From assembly GCF_000321225.1 (NCBI RefSeq), contig NW_004450403.1:1953184-2017183 (forward strand): a stretch of 64,000 bases of DNA, in the 5' to 3' direction. A program made the translations under genes and the position numbers. A model generated the notes under the pieces. The model saw only the letters and a list, made by a program, of their open reading frames with translations. It was not told the origin of the DNA and did not search any database. Within the stretch, counting starts at the first letter, position 1, and every line of letters starts with the position of its first letter. This document shows positions 1 to 10,329 of this stretch, one piece after another. This DNA is from Odobenus rosmarus divergens. Lineage: Eukaryota > Chordata > Mammalia > Carnivora > Odobenidae.

Positions 1-320
1 GGGATTGCATTGAATGTGTAGATTGCTCTAGGTAGCATTGACATCTTCACAATATTTGTTCTTCCAATTCATGAGCATGGAACGTTTTTTCATTTCTTTG
101 TGTCTTCTTCAATTTCTTTCATGAGTATTTCATAGTTTCCTGAGTACAGATTCTTCACCTCTTTGGTTAGATTTATTCCTAGGTATCTTATGGTTTTGGA
201 TATAATTTTAAATGGGATCGACTCATTAATTTCTCTCTCTTCTGTCTTGTTGTTGGTGTATAGGAACGCCACTGATTTCTGTGCATTGATTTTATATCTT
301 GTGTGGCTGCTTTTTAAAAC
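1..320 (-). mobile_element. LINE-1 ORF2 fragment (continues past the left edge)
   Basis: Read on the minus strand, 90-323 encodes an L1 ORF2 segment with KINAQKSVAFLYTNN followed by TIRYLGINLTKEVKNLY, the region just downstream of the reverse transcriptase core. The bases at 1-90 continue it in the same orientation. Only about 100 codons are present, with no endonuclease or RT active site, so it is a dead fragment. A Can-SINE lies directly beyond its inner end. Confidence 0.9.
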
Positions 321-332
321 CATTCAACACTT

Positions 333-537
333 GGGGCACCTGGGTGGCTCAGTCATTAAGCATCTGCCTTTGGCTCGGGTCATGATCCCAGGGTCCTGGG
401 ATCGAGCCCCACATCGGGCTCCCTGCTCAGTGGGAAGCCTGCTTCTCCCTCTTCCACCCCATCTGCTTGTGTTCCTTCTCTCTGTGTGTCTCTCTCTGTC
501 AAATAAATAAATAAATAAATCTTAAAAAGAAAAAAAA
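333..537 (+). mobile_element. Can-SINE (tRNA-derived SINE) with 12-bp target-site duplication
   Basis: The head starts GGGGCACCTGGGTGGCTCAG, which contains the pol III A box, and a B-box-like GGGATCGAGCCCC follows. A CT-rich section and an AATAAATAAAT tail end the element. The 12-bp direct repeat CATTCAACACTT lies at 321-332 and 538-549, which fixes both ends and shows L1-type target-primed insertion. The head reads GTCATTAAGCATCTGCC, the arctoid-like form. Confidence 0.95.
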
Positions 538-549
538 CATTCAACACTT

Positions 550-1332
550 TCCTTGAAGACCTTCCAAGAAATAGACCTTCCATCTTTGCTCGTATTTGAT
601 GATATTTTTCTTAAGTTTTTGGCCCCAGCCCAAGGGGAAAAAATGATGTTAACTCATTTATCAGAAACATATATACCCCACAAAAAACTACTCCCTTTTT
701 CCTGGTTGTATATATTTTACAGCAATCCTTCCATAAGATTGAAAGTAGGAAACGTCAAAACAAACAATCAGTAAAAAAAAAAAAAAGCCTCACAAAAATC
801 TCTTTCTTTGTGTCCAATAAAGATAATTATAATGCAAGTTTCCCAGGTTAAAGTATAACCCAAGCAAGACTTCTGATTTGCATCTTCCCAGAGTCTATTC
901 TAAGAGAAGCCAGAGGAGAAGTCACACTTGAAAGGCTTGTGTGTTTGTTTGCCAGATTATATCAGGAACAGCAGCTCACAACTTAAGGCATACCACGTCT
1001 CCCTCTGAGTCACTTTCACATCTATGAGGTGGAGATTTGAAGAAGGGTCTCAGCAGATACACAGGGCACTTAGAAGAATGCAACAGACAAATTGGAGCAT
1101 TTGTCAAATAGCCAGCACTGTCCAAAGACAAAGATTCATTTGTTTGCCTCATTAATGGCAGTCCACCTACACGTACTTTGATTTCCGGCCAGATTCTCAT
1201 TTTACCAAATATCAGAACAAAAGTTATCTGGAATAAATGCTTCAGTTCCGAAATCTTGGAAAGTCCTTCCCAGAATTCATTCCTGTGATTTTTATCTTTC
1301 TTCCCTTTTAAAGGAGGATAAAGAACAGGGAA
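550..1332. other. Unique non-coding sequence
   Basis: No repeat, exon or RNA gene is recognised. The only landmark is a run of about 14 A at 774-788. Open frames here are short and lack codon structure. Confidence 0.6.
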
Positions 1333-1510
1333 CTGATATTTATTGGACACCAACTATTTGTGAGGTTCTTCATGTTGCTCTCATACACTCACAGCTCTGT
1401 GGGGCAGATGGGGAACCAAGACAGAAACTTGTCCAATGTGACCTGTCCCATGTCATTAAGTGACAACATCAAGCATTACACTGTTACCTGGTTTCAAACC
1501 CCACACCTTC
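1333..1510 (-). mobile_element. MIR SINE, degenerate
   Basis: The order of segments matches an antisense MIR: TTTATTGGACACCAACTATT, then CTGTGGGGCAGATGGGGAACC, then TTGTCCAATGTGACC, then TTTCAAACCCCACACC. Divergence is high, as expected for this mammal-wide family. Confidence 0.65.
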
Positions 1511-2019
1511 ATTTAGCACTACTCAAATTAGCACCACTAATAGAAGGTGATGTTCGTTATACCCTGAGATATTAGGAAGATGAAAATATTTTTTGGAATA
1601 AGTTTGGTATAAGAGGGAACACATATATCCCTCTTGTCATCTATATTAAGTAAACAACATGAAAATAATAGTATCATGCAATATTGACCTTCTCACCCCC
1701 TTCTTCAGAGATGCATCAGGGAACAAAAGTAGCGTTCTACCCTCTGTGAGGGCTTGATCACACATCACCCTGAGAACTCATTCTCACTGCGGTTCATCTG
1801 CATTTCCTCCCATGTGGTTTGCATTGTGGATGTGCAGCTCTGTCAGACTGTCTCTGTGCCAGGCTCTGTGATAGCACTCAGCCAAGAAAAAGGCTTTGTT
1901 TTCTAAGAATGGGATTCCTAAAGACCATGTGAACACTTCTGTGAGAGAGGCATGAGCTATGTCATCTGGAAACACATCCAGTCACACTTGGGATAGTCAG
2001 GGCCACCCAACAATGCCCG
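1511..2019. other. Unique non-coding sequence
   Basis: Nothing is recognised between the MIR and the GTG-rich tract. No splice-site or codon pattern suggests an exon. Confidence 0.55.
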
Positions 2020-2155
2020 CGGTGTGACGCGGTGTGACGTGGAGCAGTGTGTGATGGTGTGTGGCATAGCGTGGTGTGGTAAGTAGTGGGATATGCTATG
2101 GTGGCAGGCGGTGTGGCATGGTGGGGGGTGGCATAGTGTGGAGTGGCTGGTGGGA
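2020..2155 (+). repeat. Degenerate GTG/GGCAT-rich minisatellite-like tract
   Basis: It opens with two 10-bp units (GGTGTGACGC, GGTGTGACGT) and continues with irregular copies of GTGTGGCAT and GTGGCATAG. The plus strand is strongly G/T-rich. Overlapping minus-strand frames rich in His, Pro and Thr are products of this composition. Confidence 0.75.
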
Positions 2156-2611
2156 CAGAAGGCGAAAGTGAGAAGGGTCCCATGGAGCAGCATTTCTCAA
2201 AACGTTTGCTCCTCTGCTCTGAAACATGCTTTAAAAATCAACATGATTTGTTATATTTTTTCAGTTGTATTTAAATTTCCATCATAAATTATGTAATTGC
2301 AAAGGACACGGTTTTCAGTATATTGAAATATGGGTACTTTAAAATAAAAAGAGTACCTCATTCTGAAAAGGATCCAACTGAACCTAAGTCTCATCGACAT
2401 TTGGTCCTCAGCAAGCTCTTCTTTGTCAGTCTGATATTTGATCAGTCCTCCTCCCCCTGGAGCTTGTGTCTTCTTTTCACTTTGATGAAAATATGATACA
2501 CTTTTGTGCATGACAGATTTTTATTGACACCTTTTTACCGTGTATATATATGTCTATCTCCTGCTGGTTTTAACTCACTAATGCAGGTGTCTTGAAGTAG
2601 GAGGCCTGATT
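2156..2611. other. Unique non-coding sequence
   Basis: No repeat or gene is recognised. Around 2188 a short CAGCATTTCTCAAAACG stretch faintly resembles a hAT/MER5 terminus, but it is too short to call. Confidence 0.5.
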
Positions 2612-2790
2612 TCACACTCTCTGCAACATGCTAATGTCATGCCCGTGGGCAAGTCATTGACTTTCGCTGAGTCTCACTTTTCTCATCTCAAAATACTAAT
2701 AATTCCGATGCCCACCTCATTGTATCATTGTAAAAGACAATTGAGGTCATATAAATATCAGGAAAAATAGGAGGTGGTTGGTAAATGCTA
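2612..2790 (+). mobile_element. MIR SINE
   Basis: Sense MIR core features appear in order: GTGGGCAAGTCATTGACTTT, then TGAGTCTCACTTTTCTCATC, then CCCACCTCATTGTATCATTG, ending near TTGGTAAATGCT. This is the central core and 3' part of a diverged MIR. Confidence 0.85.
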
Positions 2791-3290
2791 GACTTTCCTA
2801 CCTCATTTCTTCCTTGTACAGAGAATTAACAGACTCCTATTGCCATCCACAGGGTTCCTCAGATCGGCTCTTGGCGCATTTTGCGGAATACTGTGACATT
2901 TGTGTGTTTAATTCCATCCTCTCAACTAGGACAATGTTAGTATGCATTAAAAAAAGGCACATGGTCCCACAAAACAAAACAATAATGATGACAAAAAAAC
3001 CTGTCTAAATAAGTATGATGCATTATTTATGGTTTTTCATTAATATTCATTTGCAACGTGTTCATTCATTTGTCATCTGTTAGCACAGAGAAGTAGTAGC
3101 AGGTGCCGTGATTAAAAATATATTACGGAAGGAAAAACTAGAAGTGAGAAAATCCTCTCCATTCATTAAATTTGTTTCTGCCAGTTGGGGAGAAAAAAAA
3201 ATCAAACTACTCCATTTAGGAGAACATTTCTGCTCTATGTAGCTCATCCTGCAAAGCAGTTTAAAAACCATTGCCCTATTCCATAATATA
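2791..3290. other. Unique AT-rich non-coding sequence
   Basis: No element or gene is recognised. The sequence is AT-rich with short A runs. Confidence 0.5.
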
Positions 3291-3525
3291 CTACTTCCTT
3301 CCAGAAGCCTTTCCCAACACTCCAGACAAGGCTTCTCTTCTGAATCTGTGCAATTCCATCTTCACAGTGTTTATCACACCTGTAATAACAAAATTGTGTG
3401 TGTAATTATTTCTCCACTGTCTATTTTCTTCACTAGAATATGAACTCTATATTTGTGGTCACCCTTTTTTCAAGGAGTTCCACATTATGCCCAAGTATTC
3501 CATGAATACTTATAAATACATGAAC
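3291..3525 (+). mobile_element. LINE-2 (L2) 3' end
   Basis: It matches the L2 3' region in order: AGAAGCCTTTCCCAACACTC, then GTGTTTATCACACCTGTAAT, then TCTCCACTGTCTATTTTCTT, then ACTAGAATATGAACTC. The final copy of the 3' end is poorly preserved. L2 was active in early mammals. Confidence 0.82.
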
Positions 3526-3743
3526 CAAGTGCAGACTTCTTTGCTTGACTCCCACACTACTTCTAATTTTATTTAATCACATGTGGCCCTAAGGGCACTT
3601 CACACTTGCCCCATCCCTATACATTTCCTCAGAAATTCCTCTGCATCCTAATTGCCCCCCAATATATCCAGTCATCCCTCTATGCCCAGTAGGGCTGTTA
3701 GTGTGACACGATCCTCTCCTGCTTGTAGAAAGTAGATACTCCA

Positions 3744-3954
3744 GGGGTTCCTGGGTGGCTCAGTCACTTAAGTTGTCCAACTTGGTTTCAGCTCAGGTCA
3801 TGATCTCATGGGTTGTGAGATCAAGCCCTCGTTTGGGCTCTACGCTCAGTGGGAAGTCTACTTGGGATCCTCTCTCTCCCTCTGCTCCTACACACTCTCT
3901 CTCTCTCTCTCTCTTGCAGATAAATAAATAAATCTTTAATTTAAAAGAAAAAAG
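3744..3954 (+). mobile_element. Can-SINE, first of a double insertion
   Basis: The head GGGGTTCCTGGGTGGCTCAG, a B-box-like GTGAGATCAAGCCC, a CT-rich stretch ending in (CT)n at 3894-3914 and an AAATAAATAAATC tail define a Can-SINE. The 16-bp direct repeat GAAAGTAGATACTCCA lies at 3728-3743 and 3955-3970. Confidence 0.95.
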
Positions 3955-3970
3955 GAAAGTAGATACTCCA

Positions 3971-4101
3971 TGGGGCACCTGACTCAGTCAGTAGAGTGTG
4001 AAACTCTTGATCTCAGGCTTGTGAGTTCGAGCCCCACATTGGGTATAGAGATTACTTAAAAATAAAATCTTTTAAAAAAGAAAGAGAGAGAGAGAAGAAA
4101 A
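3971..4101 (+). mobile_element. Short Can-SINE lacking the CT tract, second of a double insertion
   Basis: It starts TGGGGCACCTGACTCAGTCA, has lost four bases of the A-box region, and carries a B box in GTGAGTTCGAGCCCC. It ends TTACTTAAAAATAAAATC plus an AG-rich tail. A third copy of the neighbour's target site, GAAAGTAGATACTCC, follows at 4102-4116, so it landed in or beside that duplication. Confidence 0.92.
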
Positions 4102-4254
4102 GAAAGTAGATACTCCTTCAGATCAGGTGCTCTTACCTGGTTCTTGCTTCTTACAGATAGCACTCTCTGATGCCCACAGCTAGGCTATCTGGATAACTCC
4201 TTGGATAACTCCCTATAAATTATAGCCAGACTGCTCTGGGCATCCCAACTCCAG

Positions 4255-4378
4255 CAGAGAACTGGATGTGAAGTCTTAATTTGAATTCTGATTCCACTTT
4301 GTGATCTTGAGAAAGCCATATCACCTCTCTGATCTTTAGTTTCCTTAATTGTAAGTCAGGAATCATAACAGATAACTG
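4255..4378 (+). mobile_element. MIR SINE
   Basis: Sense MIR is visible in order: TTTGAATTCTGATTCCACTT, then TGTGATCTTGAGAAAGCC, then CACCTCTCTGATCTTTAGTT, then TCCTTAATTGTAAGTCAGG. Just upstream, GGATAACTCC is repeated in tandem near 4191-4214. Confidence 0.85.
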
Positions 4379-4379
4379 T

Positions 4380-4417
4380 ATTGCTCAGTGTTCTCCAGAG
4401 ACCCAAAACCAAGGGGA
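4380..4417 (-). mobile_element. Possible ERVL-type LTR end (short fragment)
   Basis: TGTATTGCTCAGTGTTCTCC followed by AGAGACCCAAAACCAA resembles the reversed terminus of the LTR family seen at 20192-20617. An AT microsatellite starts immediately after it, where this family carries an AT-rich section. The fragment is too short for a firm call. Confidence 0.45.
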
Positions 4418-4419
4418 GA

Positions 4420-4625
4420 TATATATATATATATATATATATCTTGAGAGAGAGAGTGACATTAGACAAACTAAAAATATATATACATTTATATGTTATA
4501 TAAATATAAATATAATTCATACATATTTTAGTTTGTCATATATGTCATATAATATATATATTATCATAAATGTCATTTATGTCATATGATATATATGTAT
4601 ATTTAGTGTAATATAAATATAATAG
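4420..4625. repeat. AT-rich microsatellite and hairpin tract
   Basis: An (AT)n run at 4420-4442 is followed by a GA run and about 160 bp of TATA, ATATGT and TCATAT permutations. GACAAACTAAAA at 4465-4476 is the exact reverse complement of TTTTAGTTTGTC at 4526-4537, giving 12-bp arms around a 49-bp loop. Confidence 0.9.
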
Positions 4626-4639
4626 ACCAAAATCAATAG

Positions 4640-5640
4640 TCTAAAGCCACAACTCAACCTAAAGAATGTTATTGAGGAAGAATGCATAGTGACTTGCCTT
4701 TAGAATTTGCAGCAAGTTCTCTAGATCGTGTTCATCAAAGCCAATACTGACACAGCTTCAGAGGTAGCTTGATGTGTGTTCTCTGCAACCCACTTCCTCC
4801 TCCATGTCAGGTAGCTATAGCCAAGTCCAGAGTCTCCTCCATACTTCTGCTGAAAATTGCGATGAACTTATATATCTCTTGTGTCAGAATTAGAAGCAAA
4901 AATGTTGATCCCCTTTTTTTTCTACACATAAAAATTGCTAATTTCAATTAAGGAAAGTAGCCCTGCTATAATTTCCCTGGATCTGCAAACTAATGGCTGC
5001 TGAAACCTAGCAACAATTTTAGGAAAATGGACTTTAATTTTGTCAAGTGTCACTTGGCTGTCATTAGCCATGCTTATACTCTGCTGTGTGTAAGACCATG
5101 CACTATAGTCAATTTTTTTTGAAAGAGCAAAAGTGTTAGTAATAGGAGCTCTTAGCCGTGTGCTTAGCTATTCACCTTTTCTGGGGTTTGGCTATTTGGC
5201 TTTTGGAAGAATTATAGGGTTTTTATGTCAGTGAAAGGAAATTTCTCTTGCTTCCACTGTAAAATATGGTAGAATTATATATGATGGCTCCTCTTCATGT
5301 ACTTAGCAATGCTATCAGCCATTATAAATTCACTGGCGTTGAACTCACTCCAGGTGCCCTGAAAGTACCATTGTTGAATTAGGATAAAATTGGATGGCCA
5401 TTTAAATATAGATATAGTCGAACAAGAGAATAGGAAAGTAATCAAGTTAACCCAGAAAGAAGCATGTGAAATTAACATGGAAGGAAGTTAAAGTTTGCTG
5501 TTTAAATTTTTCTGCTATGGTTCACTATATTGATATCTTGATGGTGGGACTCCTGGTGTCCTTAGTCCCTCACTGAAAATGTGTACATATAGATAGAGTT
5601 TCATGTCCCCAGCAAGTCTCAAGCTCTAAGAACTAGAAAC
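4640..5640. other. Unique non-coding sequence
   Basis: No interspersed repeat, exon or RNA gene is recognised in this kilobase. Confidence 0.5.
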
Positions 5641-5668
5641 AAAACAAAGCAAAACAAAACAACAAACT
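5641..5668 (+). repeat. (CAAAA)n-like simple repeat
   Basis: AACAAAGCAAAACAAAACAA is an imperfect CAAAA repeat about 30 bp long. A TTTTG-type tract follows some 200 bp downstream and is complementary to it. Confidence 0.8.
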
Positions 5669-5868
5669 TTTGGCAACAAAAATTTGGCATTTGATTCACT
5701 GAATCTAAAGGTAGATACTATTTGTCGGTTTAAAAAGCACTCCTTAAACTCACACAGTGGTCTATGTCATTTATATCTCAATAAAGCTGGTGTGGGCGGA
5801 GAGAGGAGGGATAGATTGTAAAACATCAGCATCTATGTTTTTGACTGTAAGAGAAAATACGTTGAATA

Positions 5869-5900
5869 AATTTTGTTTTGTTTGTTTTGTTTTGTTTCAA
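5869..5900 (+). repeat. (TTTTG)n simple repeat
   Basis: Six to seven imperfect TTTTG/TTTG units. The tract is the complement of the CAAAA tract at 5641-5668, so the pair could form a weak inverted structure. Confidence 0.85.
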
Positions 5901-6727
5901 AATCACACAGCGCAACTGTGTTTATAAAGAGGATGTCACAGGAAATGAATTCTGCTCAAAGAATGGGCTCTCTCCTATGCCCTCCGTCTGCCCCAGGCAT
6001 GAGGTGGCAGCCCCTGGAGCTCCGCAGGGCCGAAGCCTGAGACGGTGCTCTGACACTTGATAGAGTGGAAGGACGGGTTTTTGGGTGCGCTCTTTGCAAT
6101 CCTGCCTTGTGTGCCTCTATTCACAGCGTTGCCGCGAGCCTTGGTCGTCTAGGAAGACTTCTAGAACGTTCCGTTACATGTTCGGGAAAATGTGCTCCCT
6201 CCAGTAAAATTTAGCACACTCTTTTCGGACTTAGTTTCCTAAAACTCAGGGAGTCGTGGACAGCCTAAGCCCCAAAGACTGAGATCACCCTCTGGGTTTC
6301 TTGTATTTATTAACTGCATAAAAGGAAAATAGACAAATCCTGAAAGTAAAAGCTCAGCTTTCTTAGACATTTGGGGGAGGTTTCTGGGGGATTTTTAAGA
6401 AGGCTGCTAACCACCAGGAGCCCTGCAGGGCCAGCATGCTGAGGGGCAGACAGTGGCACAGGACAACTCCTCCTCGTTCTCTGCCCATAGAGCCCTTGAA
6501 TGATGCATCCTCCTGCCCTGAGGCAGAGCAAAGAGGCCTGACAACAGGCTTCATTACTTACTGACTTACCACTGCTCTGATATTACATAAACTCTCAAAC
6601 CCAGATGTTCCTTTTAGACAAAATGGTGCGGGAATAAATACCTACTTGATGGGAATGTTGTGAAAATCAAATCACATGGGGAAAGATGCTCTAAAGGGGA
6701 ATCCCTTTGCATAAATAGGGCTTTGTA
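5901..6727. other. Unique non-coding sequence
   Basis: Nothing is recognised. Parts of 5990-6260 are richer in GC and CpG than the surroundings, but there is no CpG island and no coding pattern. Confidence 0.5.
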
Positions 6728-7075
6728 ATTATTATGATCATTATATTGGTTATCTATGGCCACAGTGACATAACCACAAAGCCTAGGGGCTTAAGGCAAT
6801 ATGCATTTACTTAGCTCATAGGTCTGTGGTAGGATGAGTCACTGTGCCTTCGGTTGTGTTCCCCCATGGGTCTGCCATAAACTGCGCACTACCAGGCAGT
6901 TCCATGGAGAGGGCTGTGCTGGCTGACCAGGATTTCCAGTCTGGGCAGAGCAATCGGTCTCCATTCTGTGTCATTTCCCATCCACCAGCAGGCAAACCTG
7001 GGCTTGTCTTCATGCCAGTGGTGGCTTTTCAAGACAGTGAGCAGAAGTAGGCAAGGCTCCTGAGGACAAGAGCTG
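6728..7075. mobile_element. Degenerate interspersed repeat, LTR-like, family uncertain
   Basis: TTATCTATGGCCACAGTGAC, then ATAACCACAAAGCCTAGGGG, then CTTAAGGCAATATGCATTTA, follow the layout of a common mammalian repeat (TATTGCTGCATAACAAATTA, then TTAGTGGCTTAAAACAACA). I could not settle the family or orientation. The 65-68-codon frames on both strands here are incidental. Confidence 0.5.
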
Positions 7076-7399
7076 CTCTAGCAAGAAGGAAAATAACATT
7101 TTGGAGGCGATAGGTGATCCTCTATCTGACGCGCCCTGTGACAGAACCTAGGACATGTAAGGAATGAGCCCGCAAGTGACTAGTAACGGGCCAGAATACC
7201 TCACGGTTTTATCACTTCATGTGATACTCGAAAATCCTCTGGTTTCCACATTGGGCATATAGATGAGCAGTGACTATTTAATGCTTTATATTTCTAGGTG
7301 TCTTAAACTCCAAACAATCAATATTTTTATTTGATACCCCCATCCTCATATGGGACTGCAACTATATTTCACAGAGCAGAAACAAATTCCTCTTTACAC

Positions 7400-7560
7400 G
7401 GTGCATTAGTCAGAATTGTTTAGTCTATGCTGTGGTAACAAATAAACCTAAATATCAATGTGGGATTGTAATAGAAGTTTATTACTGCTCATATTAGTCC
7501 AGAGCAGGCCAGGTGATGGTCCTGTCTTAGAGCCATGCCACCTGGTCCCTCGCAGAGGGA
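7400..7560. mobile_element. Degenerate interspersed repeat, family uncertain
   Basis: GCATTAGTCAGAATTGTTTA, then GCTGTGGTAACAAATAAACC, then AGAAGTTTATTACTGCTCAT, follow the pattern of an old repeat containing 'GGTAACAAACAACCCC' and 'TTTATTTCTCGCTCAT'. Possibly the same family as 43090-43550. Confidence 0.45.
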
Positions 7561-9610
7561 AGAAATGCAAAACAGCATAAGATGACTGTTATCATAAAAA
7601 GTTTTGTTATTTTTTCATGTCTGTGTTCTTGAAAGACACGGAATGTAGAGGCAACCGGTTTAGGTTTCCTCTGCCATATGGGAAGCAGATTTTAAAGAGA
7701 AGAGAGAGGACCCTTACTGTAGCTCTACTGTATATGGCAAGACTGCTCCCTGGGCACAAGGGTAAAAGGCCAGCCTGAGTTTCTAATTAGAAAATGATCT
7801 TCATTTCCACTGCCCACCCCTCACTCCTCTGCCTGACCTGAGCAGGGGCCGCTCAATTCCAGGCTCATGAGGCTTTGGTGGGGTGTGAGGATGGGGCCAC
7901 TGCCAACTGTCTGAGATGTTTCTGCAAACAAGAAAACATATTTTGGTTCCAATGTCATCACATTAGTTCACGTTCAGCTGCTTCCAATCTCTACTGTCAC
8001 TAGCGCTAAGTGTGAATGATGGGAGGACCAGGCAAAAGGGCAGATACTGGTAAACCCCCCTCCCTTCTGCCTCTCCCTTCACATCACTGTGACCATGGCA
8101 GATCCCACAGGAGGATAGAGCAGGTCACTTATCTACCCTACCAAAGGAGCTCCCATATTTGTGAACTTGAAGTCGCACAACAAACACCCCAGACCCTGAG
8201 TTCAAAGCTTCAAAAGTATTACATATTTCATCCTGAGATAACACTACAAATCAGGTTTCCTAACTGTCACTGTAAGTGCACTGACTGAGCTTTAGGGATG
8301 AGCCAGTGCCAGGGTGCTGAGGTAGGTCTGCCCAAACTGTGTCTTTTCTGTTAGAATATTTACAATATAAAACAACTGCCATATAGTCACGATGGAAACA
8401 AATGATAAGGTCCTAAATACTGCAAAAACAATGAAGAGAGTTTTTTTTAATTAATTCCTTCCTCCAGACTTGACATACCCTTGTGCACTTTGAACACGGC
8501 ATAACCTTTGAGCCCCAGAAGCAAATGAGTCCATCACTACATTAGCAAGATGGGCAGGCAGATGGGGGGCCCACTGAATTCACTACCATTTTATTGAATT
8601 GGTAATTCACATTTTAGTCCAGAAGACACCAATTTGCTAGAGCACAATCTCCTCCAAGACATCTTCCCTACTCAATTATAGCTACTCAGTGACTGGGTCC
8701 AACATTAGTGTGCAGGCCAAGTGACTCATGCCTGCAGTACTCATGACAATAAGGATTGATGTGTTCAAGGCAAGAACAAGATTTATGGATCTCCTTACTG
8801 ATATGATTTACTGAAAGCCAGCTTTTATTACCTAAGAGCCAGCCACGGACATGTGCTGGGTGCACTCCAGATAAATGCCTGGGGGTGGGGAGAGCTCTGT
8901 GGGCAGCTGCCAGGGACAAGGAAGAGGAAAGGGGGAAAAATAGAGAAATGACTTTACAGATGAGACACTTGTCGAAAATGCAGGGGCTCCAGTGCTCCAA
9001 GAACAGCTGGTGATGATGAGCAAAAAAAAAGGTGGGGGGGAAGGGGAGAGCACCATTTGCAGGCAACGGACAGTCAGAGGCCTTGTCACGCTAACTACTG
9101 AGTGGGCAAGACTGATTTATGGATGGGCTGATAATGGTAAAGAAATAAAGATTGATTTGCTCTAGAGATCCTTTGGAGAATAGTGGAGAAAAAAAAAGGG
9201 GGAGGGAGCCGGGATTCTGCGAAAAGCCTCATCTTGGAGATACACACTCAGGGCTGATTTGAAAATAAGGAGATGCGGGGGAAATTCATTACCATGTGGG
9301 TGTGGCCAGTTTGCCAGGGACGTTGTGATGTTAGCACTGCAAGCAACCACATGTCTGACTCTGCCAGTCTTGTGTGAGTCTGTGCCCAGTGCTCAACTAG
9401 TACCACGTGGGAGAGAGAAGCTTCAGACTCAGGCCACTTTCTTAGAAGATAGGAAAGTTGAGAGTGGGTCTAGACATGCAAGCTAACAAGCAGTAGACCA
9501 GCCCTAAGTTTCAACACTTCTCCTGGGAGGGATCTCAGCCCACCTCTCCCCTCAGTCTTCAGTGTCTACTCATCCTTGGTCTTAGCATAGTAACGTTTCC
9601 TTGGAAAATC
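7561..9610. other. Unique non-coding sequence
   Basis: About 2 kb with no recognised repeat or gene. 8870-9060 and 9180-9220 are purine-rich (A runs next to G runs). Several 60-126-codon frames lie here on both strands, but none has a recognisable domain. Confidence 0.5.
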
Positions 9611-10108
9611 AGAACAGATTATGGAAAGGAGCCATCTCTTACCTGGCATCATGGCTGCCTTCAGACCCCTCCTAAGCCCAAGATCATTATAAAGAGAACC
9701 AAGAAGTTTCGCTGGGCACCCGTCACACTGATGAGTCAGAATTAAGTGTAACTGGCAGAAACCCAAAGGCATTGACAATAAAGTGCATAGAAGACTCAAG
9801 GGCCAAATCCCCATGCCCAACATTGGTTCCAGGAGCAACAAAAAAGCAAAGAATGCACCTCCAAGTGGCTTCCATTGCTCTTGGTCCACACGTCAAGGAG
9901 TTTGAGTGCTGCTCATGTGCAACAAGTCTTACTGTGCTGAGATTGTTCGCAGTGTCTCCTTCAAGAACCGCAGAGCCATCATGGAAAGAGCAGTCTAGCC
10001 ACCCATCAGTCACAATCCCAATGCCAGGCTGAGCAGGGAAAGGAACAGACAGACAGATTGTGTGCATGTTGTATTTTGTTAATAAAACCATAAAACTACA
10101 AAAAAAAG
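9611..10108 (+). pseudogene. RPL32: Processed pseudogene of ribosomal protein L32
   Basis: Intronless copy of the mRNA for the 60S ribosomal subunit protein L32. The ATG lies at 9651-9653 after a remnant 5' UTR. Read with frame corrections it follows RPL32: MAA.RPL at the start, KIKRNW-like codons near 9745, GQI.MPNIG around 9805-9830, [12 protein letters not shown] around 9910-9945 and NPNARL at 10015-10031. Disablements: one base lost near codon 9 gives a TAA at 9690-9692; two adjacent codons (Arg, Tyr) became TGA TGA at 9729-9734; further small deletions lie near 9870 and 9995; the normal stop is now CAG at 10050-10052. The span of 402 bp compares with 408 bp for the intact 135-codon frame plus stop. 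An AATAAA at 10081-10086 and an A-tail from 10100 show retroposition of a processed transcript. I found no clear target-site duplication. It cannot encode L32, and the 86-codon frame inside it is incidental. Confidence 0.95.
10081..10086 (+). promoter_or_regulatory. Relic polyadenylation signal of the RPL32 pseudogene
   Basis: AATAAA sits 14 bases before the encoded A-tail, the usual spacing of the cleavage signal in the source mRNA. It is inherited and nothing suggests it is used here. Confidence 0.85.
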
Positions 10109-10164
10109 AAAGACCTGGAGAAAGTCATCCCACCTAACACACTTTCCTAACAATGTGTACCACT

Positions 10165-10325
10165 CCTTAAACAAACACCATAATTGTTATTTCACACTGA
10201 TTGTTTTTTGCTTGTTTATTGTCTGCTCCCCACACACATTATACTCTAAGTTCACTGACAACAGACTTTATATCAATAGAGCCTCACACACAGTAGATGT
10301 TTAATAAATATCCATTGAATGAATT
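10165..10325 (+). mobile_element. LINE-2 (L2) 3' end
   Basis: Ends with the L2 terminus: ACTCTAAGTTCACTGACAAC, then AGCCTCACACACAGTAGATG, then TTTAATAAATATCCATTGAA. It abuts an L2 relic in the opposite orientation. Confidence 0.8.
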
Positions 10326-10329
10326 ATTT

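Noticed and set aside
163..510. 115-codon frame
   Set aside because: It reads antisense through the L1 fragment and then through the Can-SINE (GGSVIKHLPLARV is SINE-derived).
9772..10032. 86-codon frame in the RPL32 region
   Set aside because: It is the disrupted reading of the RPL32 pseudogene and lacks the real N- and C-termini.
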